The notes under the pieces were generated by a model. It was given only the letters and a program-made list of their open reading frames with translations. It was not told the origin of the DNA and made no database searches. Shown piece after piece: positions 9,681 through 16,573 of a stretch of DNA of 37,617 bases; within the stretch, counting starts at the first letter, position 1; each line of letters starts with the position of its first letter. The stretch covers positions 1-37,617 of the forward strand of contig JANQJG010000128.1 of NCBI GenBank assembly GCA_028281785.1. Reading direction: 5' to 3'. The position numbers were made by a program, and so were the translations under genes. The DNA comes from Rhodospirillales bacterium. Lineage in GTDB: Bacteria; Pseudomonadota; Alphaproteobacteria; Rhodospirillales; Shumkoniaceae.

Positions 9681-9696
9681 GTTCTGTATAGAGAAC
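9681..9696. promoter_or_regulatory. Candidate operator (16-bp near-perfect palindrome)
   Basis: GTTCTGTATAGAGAAC is palindromic at 14 of 16 positions (GTTCT-x-TATA-x-AGAAC). IclR-family proteins bind palindromes of about this size and shape. It lies about 20–35 bases downstream of the start expected from the promoter at 9722–9751, the position where a repressor blocks elongation or initiation. The IclR-family gene is the divergent neighbour, so it is the natural candidate to bind here. Confidence 0.5.
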
Positions 9697-9721
9697 GATG
9701 TTTCTTTTGAAGAACGGCCAA

Positions 9722-9751
9722 ACCATATGTTGAAAAAAAAACTTTTGTCAA
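9722..9751 (-). promoter_or_regulatory. Candidate sigma70-type promoter of the catabolic operon
   Basis: On the minus strand TTGACA (9746–9751, full consensus) is followed after 18 bases by TATGGT (9722–9727, four of six). The spacer is a run of T. It points towards the dihydropyrimidinase remnant, ridA-like and transporter genes. The surrounding 70 bases are far more AT-rich than the rest of the region. Confidence 0.5.
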
Positions 9752-9957
9752 TAGACAGATTTTTTCAGCCCAATCGTTTTTTGGGTTAACGGGTGTCTTT
9801 GTCGGAGGAGGGTTTCGACGTATTGGTGATCGAGGTTGGCAAGTCTGCATCGAACCTTGGGGCTGTAGCGGTCTTCGATGTGCCAACAGTCGTGTACGGC
9901 GCGGGCGAAGGTTTTAGCGTCGAGGGCGTCCAGGAAACCCTTCAGGCTTAAACACCG
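9748..9957 (-). other. Protein-like open stretch without a start, unassigned
   Basis: A 70-codon open frame between stops reads on the minus strand with a natural-looking composition in its first 55 residues (for example FLDALDAKTFARAVHDCWHI and VRCRLANLDHQYVETLLRQR). There is no good start codon or ribosome site, and its end runs over the promoter at 9722–9751. I do not recognise the family. It may be a remnant of a transposase or of another lost gene, or chance. The rest of 9540–10092 holds only the promoter, operator and palindrome listed separately. Confidence 0.25.
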
Positions 9958-10029
9958 TTATCTCAAGGAGATTGCCCCGGATCCTTATTTTGTGATTTGC
10001 GTACATCCGCCCCGATGGGTACTGTCCCC

Positions 10030-10047
10030 GGCGCATCGCGATGCGCC
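10030..10047. promoter_or_regulatory. Perfect 18-bp palindrome upstream of the IclR gene
   Basis: GGCGCATCGCGATGCGCC is an exact 18-bp palindrome ending 45 bases before the regulator's start codon. It may be an autoregulatory operator or form a hairpin in the leader. Its ATCGCGAT centre recurs in the palindrome at 102–115. It differs from the AT-centred palindrome at 9681–9696, so the two are probably not bound by the same protein. Confidence 0.5.
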
Positions 10048-10092
10048 GCAGCTCGGAGTTCAATACCCGGTCGGCAATGGATTATTGAGCAA

Positions 10093-11067
10093 ATGACTAC
10101 GCGCGATGAACATGAGAGCGGCAGCAGCCGGGGCAAGACAAGACGCGGGAAGGGGAAGGCGGATCGCGCGTCGCGGAAGTCGGGTACACGGCGGGCGTCG
10201 TCACGCGCCGAGTTGACGCATGACGGCACCCGTTGGCTGCTTCGGGCACGCTACGATGCGGATGTCGGGACAGAGCCTCCCGCGGGTGCCGTTCCGGCGC
10301 TGGTAAACTGCATCGCGATTATCAGTTACCTGAACAACACCTGCCCCAAGCCGGCAACGCTGGCAGAACTGTCGGCAAATCTCGGCATCTCCAAGAGCCA
10401 TTGCTTCTCACTACTGAAGACGCTCGTGTATTTCGACTGGCTTCATTTCGACGATACTACAAAGGCATATCGTCTACGGTCGGGAATATTGCGTGATACC
10501 TCCTCTCTTCTGCATCATTCTTCGATGATGATCGACATCCGGCGTGCGCTCGGTCAGCTGGCGGAGCGTGCACGCATGCCATGCGTCCTGTCTCAGCCGC
10601 TGGCCGACGACACCTTCGTCGTCGTGGACAAATTCAACATCCCCGACGTTATGGAGGTGTCGTTCCCCATTGGGCACCGATTCTCCCGCAATGCCTGCGC
10701 ACAAATGCGGGCCTATCTCGCCTGGCAATCGCAGGAGCGGATCGAGCGATGGTTCGAGGGCTGGCAACCTGTCTGTTATACTGAGCGCACACTTGTCGAT
10801 GCGGACCAGATCCGGACGGAGATCAAGGCCACGCGCGAGCGCGGTTATGCACGCAGTATCGGTGAGTTCACGGAGGGCCTGATGGTTATTGCCCTGCCCA
10901 TTTTTAACCGGGACGGCGAGGTTGCGTTCGTCTTCAACTGTTCGTCGTTCATCCCGGTGATCGAGAAGTGCGAGCTGGCGGTGGCGCGGGAGATGGTCCG
11001 CACAATGACCGAGATACACCGAAGCCTCGGGGCCCGCACACCGCCGGATCTGCCGTCCGAGTTGTGA
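10093..11067 (+). CDS. IclR family transcriptional regulator
   Basis: 324 residues from the ATG at 10093; the frame stays open for 32 more codons upstream but without family similarity. A basic, low-complexity N-terminal tail (about residues 8–40, rich in R, K, S, G) precedes a winged helix-turn-helix at about 88–115 (TLAELSANLGISKSHCFSLL) and an IclR effector-binding domain (VSFPIGHRFSRNACAQMRAY, then GEFTEGLMVIALPIFN). Usual IclR proteins are about 250–270 residues, so the tail is an unusual addition. It is transcribed divergently from the catabolic operon and most likely controls it in response to a pathway intermediate, by repression if the 9681–9696 site is its operator. Confidence 0.88.
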   Translation: MTTRDEHESGSSRGKTRRGKGKADRASRKSGTRRASSRAELTHDGTRWLLRARYDADVGTEPPAGAVPALVNCIAIISYLNNTCPKPATLAELSANLGISKSHCFSLLKTLVYFDWLHFDDTTKAYRLRSGILRDTSSLLHHSSMMIDIRRALGQLAERARMPCVLSQPLADDTFVVVDKFNIPDVMEVSFPIGHRFSRNACAQMRAYLAWQSQERIERWFEGWQPVCYTERTLVDADQIRTEIKATRERGYARSIGEFTEGLMVIALPIFNRDGEVAFVFNCSSFIPVIEKCELAVAREMVRTMTEIHRSLGARTPPDLPSEL

Positions 11068-11134
11068 CACGCGTCGCCCCCCAAGGTCTTCGTTAACTCC
11101 GGCAGCGCTCAATCAGGCTGTTGTGAGGTATGCT

Positions 11135-11644
11135 CTAAGCGGCACCCCCTAGTCGGTGGTAGCCGCCGCGGAAGTGGAGGAGCGGACGCGCGCCCTCGAC
11201 ACAGCACAGACCTTCGACCCGGCCCAGGATGATGACGTGATCGCCGCCGTCATGGACCTCGGTCCGGGCGCATTCGAGATTGGCGATGCAGCCCGCGAGG
11301 ATGGGGCACCCGGTTTTCCAGGTTTCGTGGGCGACCTCCGCGAACTTGTCGCCCCCGCGTCTTGCGAACGCCGCCGACAGGTCCTTCTGCCTCTCGTCGA
11401 GGATGTTAACGGCGAAATGATCGCCCTCGGCGAAGGCGGGAAGGTCCACCGTGGCTTTTCCGAGGCAGACCAGCACCAACGGCGGGTGCAGCGAGACCGA
11501 TGTGAAAGCGCTGGCCGTCACGCCGACGGGACGTCCGCCGGCCGTCCGCGCCGTCACCACCGTCACGCCCGAGGCGAAACGGGACAGGGTTTGGCGGAAG
11601 TCGGCGGGCTGAACGGTGACACTCACGGTTTTGTGTTCTGACAT
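11135..11644 (-). CDS. Flavin reductase-like domain protein (HpaC/RutF/NtaB type)
   Basis: 169-residue protein of the flavin reductase-like FMN-binding fold. Motifs: FASGVTVVTAR (24–34), PVGVTASAFTSVSLHPPLVL (the flavin-phosphate loop), HFAVNILDERQKDLSAAFAR, and a closing LLHFRGGYHRLG. Members reduce FMN/FAD with NAD(P)H and hand the flavin to a partner monooxygenase. No monooxygenase gene is in the window, so the partner is elsewhere or lost. It is convergent with the IclR gene (67 bases between, no hairpin seen) and has only a weak ribosome site. Confidence 0.88.
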   Translation of the reverse strand: MSEHKTVSVTVQPADFRQTLSRFASGVTVVTARTAGGRPVGVTASAFTSVSLHPPLVLVCLGKATVDLPAFAEGDHFAVNILDERQKDLSAAFARRGGDKFAEVAHETWKTGCPILAGCIANLECARTEVHDGGDHVIILGRVEGLCCVEGARPLLHFRGGYHRLGGAA

Positions 11645-11843
11645 CGCGCTTCAACTACTCATTGCGCCATCTGGAATCAACCGCGAATTGCCGCCAAGGC
11701 CCTGTGGAAGCGGGGCCGGGGGGCCGACGAGGCGGCCTCGTTAAGGATATCTCAAGGTTAGCATGGGACCGTTTGTATCGATATTTGTTCGCGGTCGTCA
11801 TGGCGCGAACCCAGGTTGATTGGCGCCCTCTCGGAGTCCTCGC

Positions 11844-12707
11844 ATGCTCTTCGTTATCGGTATTCTCATGGTGGCCGGCAGCATGATCGTCGGGTACCTG
11901 GGTAGCGGCGGGAATCTCCTGGTCCTCTGGATGCCCTTCGAATTCCTCATCATTTTCGGATGCGGGATCGGCGCATTCATCATCGGAAATCCGAAGGCCG
12001 TTCTAATCGGCACGGCCCGTTCATTCGGTCCCCTCCTCAAGGGATCGAAATACTCCAAGACGAGCTATATGGAACTGCTGGGCGTTCTCTACGCGGTCTT
12101 CCGACTTGCCAAGACGAAAGGCGACCTCGCCCTCGAGTCGCATATCGAGCATCCGGAGGAGAGCCAGCTCTTTCAGTCCTTTCCCGAATTCGCGAAGGAC
12201 CATCACGCCGTCGCATTCCTGTGCGACTACCTCCGGCTCCTGACAATCGGCGCCAACAACTCCTATGAGCTGGAAGCGGTCATGGACGAGGAGCTGGAGG
12301 TGCACCATAACGAGCAGCATGCGATTTCCGGCGCCGTCCAGAATCTCGGCGACGCGCTACCGGCGCTGGGCATCGTCGCCGCCGTGCTCGGCGTCATCAT
12401 AACCATGGGCTCGATCACCGAACCGCCGGAAGTTCTGGGCTACCTGATCGGCGGCGCGCTGGTCGGAACGTTCAGTGGCGTGCTTGCATCCTATGGTGTC
12501 GTTTCCCCGATCGGCCGTTCCCTGGAGCAGACCTTCGACCTCGAAGCCAAGTATCTGCAATGTATCAAGACGGGTATCATCGCCCATGTTCAGGGTTACG
12601 CACCGCAGGTCTCGGTGGAGTTCTGCCGCAAGACCCTCCACTCCGAGGTCCGCCCGACCTTCGCCGAGGTCGAGGAAATGGTCCAGAACCTGCCGGCCAC
12701 CGGCTGA
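11844..12707 (+). CDS. motA: Flagellar motor stator protein MotA
   Basis: 287-residue inner-membrane stator subunit, which with MotB forms the proton channel that turns the flagellar rotor. Two membrane helices at the N-terminus, a large cytoplasmic loop, then two more (about 170–220). The functional residues fall at family positions: R87 and E98 in the loop (matching E. coli R90/E98, which contact FliG), P173 and P222 at the channel. The ATG at 11844 has GGAG nine bases upstream and gives the normal MotA N-terminus; an upstream TTG would add eight residues. motB follows after 15 bases. Confidence 0.95.
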   Translation: MLFVIGILMVAGSMIVGYLGSGGNLLVLWMPFEFLIIFGCGIGAFIIGNPKAVLIGTARSFGPLLKGSKYSKTSYMELLGVLYAVFRLAKTKGDLALESHIEHPEESQLFQSFPEFAKDHHAVAFLCDYLRLLTIGANNSYELEAVMDEELEVHHNEQHAISGAVQNLGDALPALGIVAAVLGVIITMGSITEPPEVLGYLIGGALVGTFSGVLASYGVVSPIGRSLEQTFDLEAKYLQCIKTGIIAHVQGYAPQVSVEFCRKTLHSEVRPTFAEVEEMVQNLPATG

Positions 12708-12722
12708 GCTCCGCCGAAGACC

Positions 12723-13622
12723 ATGGCCAACGAGTCCAAAACTCCGATCATCAAGAAGGTCAAGAAGGGCGGCCATGGCCATCATGGCGGCGCCTGGAAG
12801 GTCGCCTATGCCGACTTCGTGACCGCCATGATGGCGTTTTTCCTGCTGCTCTGGCTGCTCAACTCGGCGACGCAGGAGCAGCTCGAAGGCATATCCAACT
12901 ATTTCGCGCCGATCAGCGTTTCCGACTCGACCAGCGGTGCGGGCGATGTCCTCGGGGGACAGAGCGTGGCCGACAGCGGGCCCCTGGGCAACCCCGCCCA
13001 GCCCAGTGTCATCATCGACCTCCCCGCCCCCAGGGCCAGCCGGGGACGCGCCGATGAGGATGGGAGCGACAGCCCCGAACCGACCGAGGACGCCGGCGTA
13101 TCGGCCAGGGAGCGAGAGCGAGAGCAAGAACAGTTCCACGAGGCGGAAGACGCGCTGCGCCAGGCGATCCAATCCCTGCCCGAACTCGCCCCGCTCGCGG
13201 AAAGCCTGTTGATCGACAATACGCCCGAAGGCCTGCGGGTACAGATCGTCGATCAGGAGGGCCTGGCCATGTTCCCCAGCGGATCCGCCGATATGTATGA
13301 GCATACACAGCACATGCTCGCCCTGGTCGCCAAGGTGGTCGAGACGATGCCGCAAAAGGTGGCGATCGCCGGACATACGGACGCCGTTCCGTTCAGCAAC
13401 AGAACCGGCTATGGCAACTGGGAACTGTCGGCCGACCGCGCCAACGCCAGCCGCCGCGTGCTGATGGACGCCGGTGTGTCCGAAGACCGAATCGCGAGGG
13501 TCGTCGGCAAGGCCGCGGAGGACCCGCTGATGCCCGACGATCCGAAAAACGCCCGCAACCGGCGGATTTCGATCATTCTGCTACGCGGCACCGGGGCTTT
13601 GGAGACCGCCGCGGCCCACTGA
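12723..13622 (+). CDS. motB: Flagellar motor stator protein MotB
   Basis: 299 residues. A basic N-terminus, a single membrane helix (about 29–47) carrying D31, the proton-accepting aspartate (E. coli D32), a periplasmic plug and a long polar linker rich in acidic and glutamine residues (about 70–145), then an OmpA-like peptidoglycan-binding domain (about 168–288) with GHTDAVPF and the NWELSADRANASR signature. Anchors the stator to the cell wall. Transcribed with motA; no other flagellar gene lies nearby, as is common for motAB in alphaproteobacteria. Confidence 0.95.
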   Translation: MANESKTPIIKKVKKGGHGHHGGAWKVAYADFVTAMMAFFLLLWLLNSATQEQLEGISNYFAPISVSDSTSGAGDVLGGQSVADSGPLGNPAQPSVIIDLPAPRASRGRADEDGSDSPEPTEDAGVSAREREREQEQFHEAEDALRQAIQSLPELAPLAESLLIDNTPEGLRVQIVDQEGLAMFPSGSADMYEHTQHMLALVAKVVETMPQKVAIAGHTDAVPFSNRTGYGNWELSADRANASRRVLMDAGVSEDRIARVVGKAAEDPLMPDDPKNARNRRISIILLRGTGALETAAAH

Positions 13623-13719
13623 GAGCCTGTTTGAGAAGAAATCTCATTAGAAACCGCCAAGATCCCTCTGACAGCTTGCGGCGATGGCGCCACTTGTGAG
13701 AGTCTGATCACATGGTGCC

Positions 13720-14448
13720 ATGAAACACGATATTCGCCTCGGAACACGGTTTTTCTTTGCGACCTCCCTTATGCCCTGCCCCTATCTGGCGGGGAGGGTG
13801 GAACGGCGCGTGGTCACGGAGCTCGCGGGCCGCGACGTGATCGGCTTTCACGACATGTTGTCCGTCGCCGGCTTTCGCCGGAGCCACGACATCGCCTATA
13901 TCCCCGCCTGTCCCGACTGCGACGCCTGCCGGCCGGCGCGGGTCGTGTGCGACGCCTTTGAACCGTCGCGAACCCAACGACGGATCTGGCGCGCCAATAG
14001 CGACCTCTGGACCCAGGTCTTGCCGCCGGTCGCTTCACCGGAGCAGTACGCCTTGTTCGCCCGCTACCAAGGAGTCAGGCATACCGCCGGCGATATGGCG
14101 AGGATGGACTATGGCGACTACCAGGCGCTTGTCGAGGACACGCCCGTCGATACGGAACTGGCGGAGTTCCGCGAGCCTGGCGGGGCGCTCGTGGCCGCCT
14201 GTTTGGTGGACCGGTTGGGGGACGGCCTGTCCGCGGTGTACAGCTTTTTCGAGCCGACATCGGACCGGCGGAGCCTCGGCACCCATGTGATCCTGTGGCT
14301 TATCGAACGCGCGCGCGCCATTGGAAGGCCTTACGTCTATCTCGGGTTCTGGATCGCCGACTGCACCAAGATGTCCTACAAGGCACAGTTCCGCCCCTTC
14401 GAGGTGCACACGGCCGAGGGATGGCGGCTGTTCGAGCCCGAAGAATAA
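13720..14448 (+). CDS. bpt: Aspartate/glutamate leucyltransferase (bacterial arginyltransferase homologue)
   Basis: 242 residues, normal for Bpt. N-terminal cysteines C20 (in MPCPYL), C64, C67 and C70 (ACPDCDACRP) match the conserved cysteines of the ATE/Bpt N-terminal domain. The C-terminal GNAT-like domain holds SLGTHVILWLIERA and YLGFWIADCTKMSYKAQFRP. It transfers leucine from Leu-tRNA to N-terminal Asp or Glu of proteins, making them substrates of ClpS/ClpAP (N-degron pathway). It stands alone, 97 bases after motB and followed by a palindromic repeat. Confidence 0.93.
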   Translation: MKHDIRLGTRFFFATSLMPCPYLAGRVERRVVTELAGRDVIGFHDMLSVAGFRRSHDIAYIPACPDCDACRPARVVCDAFEPSRTQRRIWRANSDLWTQVLPPVASPEQYALFARYQGVRHTAGDMARMDYGDYQALVEDTPVDTELAEFREPGGALVAACLVDRLGDGLSAVYSFFEPTSDRRSLGTHVILWLIERARAIGRPYVYLGFWIADCTKMSYKAQFRPFEVHTAEGWRLFEPEE

Positions 14449-14455
14449 TACCACC

Positions 14456-14584
14456 GAGCGTTTGAAGTGCCATACCGGGTCGTCGGCCCTCGTGCTTCGA
14501 CGTTGCTCAGCATGAGGGCCTCATCCTGAGCAACGTCGAAGGATGAGCCTGTCGAAGGAGAGGCCCGAGTCCCTTCAAAAGCTC
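14456..14584. repeat. Palindromic intergenic repeat, copy 1
   Basis: A 23-base arm (14495–14517) is followed after one base by its inverted copy (14519–14541) with 22 of 23 matches. The core TTCGAC…GCTCAG.ATGAGG / CCTCAT.CTGAGC…GTCGAA is like intergenic palindromes widespread in alphaproteobacterial genomes. The outer ends also mirror each other (GAGCGTTTGAAGTG at 14456 and CCCTTCAAAAGCTC ending at 14584, 12 of 14 matches). A second copy in opposite orientation lies at 18165–18268. The rest of the gap to 14767 holds only the leader of the TRAP operon; no convincing promoter was seen. Confidence 0.75.
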
Positions 14585-14767
14585 GATGGTATAAGGCTTC
14601 GCGGCGCGGCTTCCGGCTAGGATCGGTCAGCTGGAGTTAACGCCAGACCGCAGCCCCACACCCGCATTCCTTGAATCGCCGGCGGCGAAAGGGTACTCCC
14701 TTGCGTTTCAAATACGCCAATGACGGTCTCGGCCACGCGCCAGGACCCAACAGGGAGACGAGAGAAC

Positions 14768-15862
14768 ATGAAAAGACGAGAGTTTCTGAAATCCGCCGGC
14801 GGCGCGACGGGGGCCGCGGTGGCGGCCACCGCCCTGGCCAAACCCGCCATCGCGCAGTCCAAGCGCGAGCTGAAGATGGTCATGACCTGGCCGAAGAATC
14901 TGCCCGCGCTGGGCGTGGGCGCGCAGCGGCTGGCCCGGCGCATCGAGCAGTTCAGCGACGGCCAGCTGACGGTCAAGGTGTATGGCGGCGGCGAGCTGGT
15001 GCCGCCCTTCGAGGTCTTCGACGCCGTGTCCGGCGGCACCGCCGACATGTACCATTCGGCCTCCTACTACTTCCAAGGCAAGTCCCAGGCCTTCAACTTC
15101 TTCACCACCGTTCCCTACGGCCTGACGGCCAGCGAGGCCACGGCCTGGGTCCGCTTTGGCGGCGGCCAGGAGCTGTGGGACGAGCTTTCGGCCGGGTTCA
15201 ACATGAAGCCGTTCCTCGTCGGCAACACCGGGGTGCAGATGGGGGGCTGGTTCGCCAAGGAGATCCAGAGCCTGGACGACTTCAAAGGGCTCAAATTCCG
15301 GGCTCCGGGCCTGGGCGGCGAGGTTTTCCGGCAGGTCGGCGTCGCCGTCACCAACTTGCCGCCGGCCGAGATCCTGCCCGCCCTGCAATCGGGCGCCATC
15401 GACGGCACGGAATGGGTCAGCCCCTACAGCGACCTCTCCTTCGGCTTCTACAAGGTCGTCAAGTACTACTATTACCCAGGCATTCACGAGCCCGGCTCGA
15501 TGCTCGATTTCTCCGTCAACCTGGACGTCTGGAACAGCCTGACCGAGACCCAGCAGGAAGTCATACGGGCGGCGACCGAGGCAGAGAACGACCTCGTTTT
15601 CGCCGAGTTCAACGCTCGCAACTCACAGGCCTTGGACAGCTTGATCAACGAGCATGGCGTGCAGCTGCGCCAGTTCTCGAAGGACATTCTCCAAGCCCTC
15701 GGCGAGGCCGCCGGCAAGGTGCTGGCGGAAGCGGCGGCGAGCGACGACATCACGCGTCGCGTCTATGAGAGCTATATCGGCTTCCGCAAGAACGCCTTGC
15801 GGTGGTCGCGTTATGGCGAGCAGGAGTTCCTGCAAGCGCGGTTGCTGCCCTTTAAGTACTAG
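14768..15862 (+). CDS. TRAP transporter solute-binding protein (DctP family, Tat-exported)
   Basis: 364-residue periplasmic receptor. The ATG at 14768 gives a twin-arginine signal peptide (KRREFLKSAGG, hydrophobic stretch, cleavage after AIAQ), and GGGAG lies upstream. The mature part matches the TakP/DctP-like group that binds 2-oxoacids: VMTWPKNLPALGVGA near the start, IQSLDDFKGLKFRAPGLGGE, and EILPALQSGAIDGTEWVSPY, the last being the highly conserved ligand-contact region. It would feed DctQ/DctM encoded downstream. Organic acid (2-oxoacid) uptake is the likely role. The gap to dctQ is about 135 bases. Confidence 0.93.
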   Translation: MKRREFLKSAGGATGAAVAATALAKPAIAQSKRELKMVMTWPKNLPALGVGAQRLARRIEQFSDGQLTVKVYGGGELVPPFEVFDAVSGGTADMYHSASYYFQGKSQAFNFFTTVPYGLTASEATAWVRFGGGQELWDELSAGFNMKPFLVGNTGVQMGGWFAKEIQSLDDFKGLKFRAPGLGGEVFRQVGVAVTNLPPAEILPALQSGAIDGTEWVSPYSDLSFGFYKVVKYYYYPGIHEPGSMLDFSVNLDVWNSLTETQQEVIRAATEAENDLVFAEFNARNSQALDSLINEHGVQLRQFSKDILQALGEAAGKVLAEAAASDDITRRVYESYIGFRKNALRWSRYGEQEFLQARLLPFKY

Positions 15863-15997
15863 TTGAGCGCGATGTGACCGGGGAGAGGCCGGCCGCCGGC
15901 CATCCCCGGCCAACGAGCACGTCGCGCGCCGCGCAAGGCCCGCGTGATTCGGCCTATACAGGTCGGGGGCGATGGGCCATATTGCGGCGCTTCTTCC

Positions 15998-16573
15998 ATG
16001 GAGCCGATCAGCCAGAGAGACCTTTCCGTGAACGCGCTTGCCGCCTTGGCGCGTAAGATAGACGGCCTCAGCGAATTCGTCGGCCGCGCCACCTCCTGGA
16101 TCATCCTGCCCATGGTCCTGGTCCAGGTCACCGTGGTGCTGATGCGCTATGTCTTCGGCGTCGGTTCGATCCTGATGCAGGAATCGGTCGTCTATATGCA
16201 TGCGATGCTGTTCATGATGACGGCCGGCTACACCCTGCTTCACCATGGCCATGTGCGGATCGACATCCTCTATCGGGAGGCCTCGCCCCGACGGAAGGCC
16301 CTGGTCGATCTGTGGGGCGTGATCGTGTTCCTGCTTCCCGTATGTCTTCTCACCTGGTGGGTCGCCTGGCCCTATGTGGCCACCGCCTGGTCGGTGCTCG
16401 AGGGTTCGCGGGAAACGAGTGGAATCCCGGCCGTTTTCCTGCTCAAGACCCTGATTCTCGCCTTCGCCGCACTGGTCGCGATCCAGGGGGTGTCGAACGC
16501 GATCCGGGCCGGCTTCGTCCTTCTCGGGCTGAAATGGCCCGAGGGCGAGTCGAGCGAGAGGGAGGCGAGGTGA
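15998..16573 (+). CDS. TRAP transporter small permease (DctQ type)
   Basis: 191 residues from the ATG at 15998; a GTG at 16028 with AGAGAG about nine bases upstream is an equally good start and would shorten it by ten residues. Four membrane helices are visible: about 50–70 after SEFVGRATSW, a second with SILMQESVVYMHAMLFM, then the conserved HHGHVRIDIL turn and two more. This is the small subunit that stabilises the large permease and the receptor interaction. Its TGA overlaps the GTG start of dctM. Confidence 0.9.
   Translation: MEPISQRDLSVNALAALARKIDGLSEFVGRATSWIILPMVLVQVTVVLMRYVFGVGSILMQESVVYMHAMLFMMTAGYTLLHHGHVRIDILYREASPRRKALVDLWGVIVFLLPVCLLTWWVAWPYVATAWSVLEGSRETSGIPAVFLLKTLILAFAALVAIQGVSNAIRAGFVLLGLKWPEGESSEREAR

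Noticed and set aside
14495-14541. Palindrome as a rho-independent terminator of bpt
   Set aside because: No T-run follows on either strand, and related copies occur at other intergenic sites in both orientations, so a dispersed repeat is the better reading.
14671-15768. 365-codon frame overlapping dctP in another phase
   Set aside because: Arginine/glycine-rich out-of-phase translation; dctP in the correct phase has a Tat signal and clear TRAP motifs.
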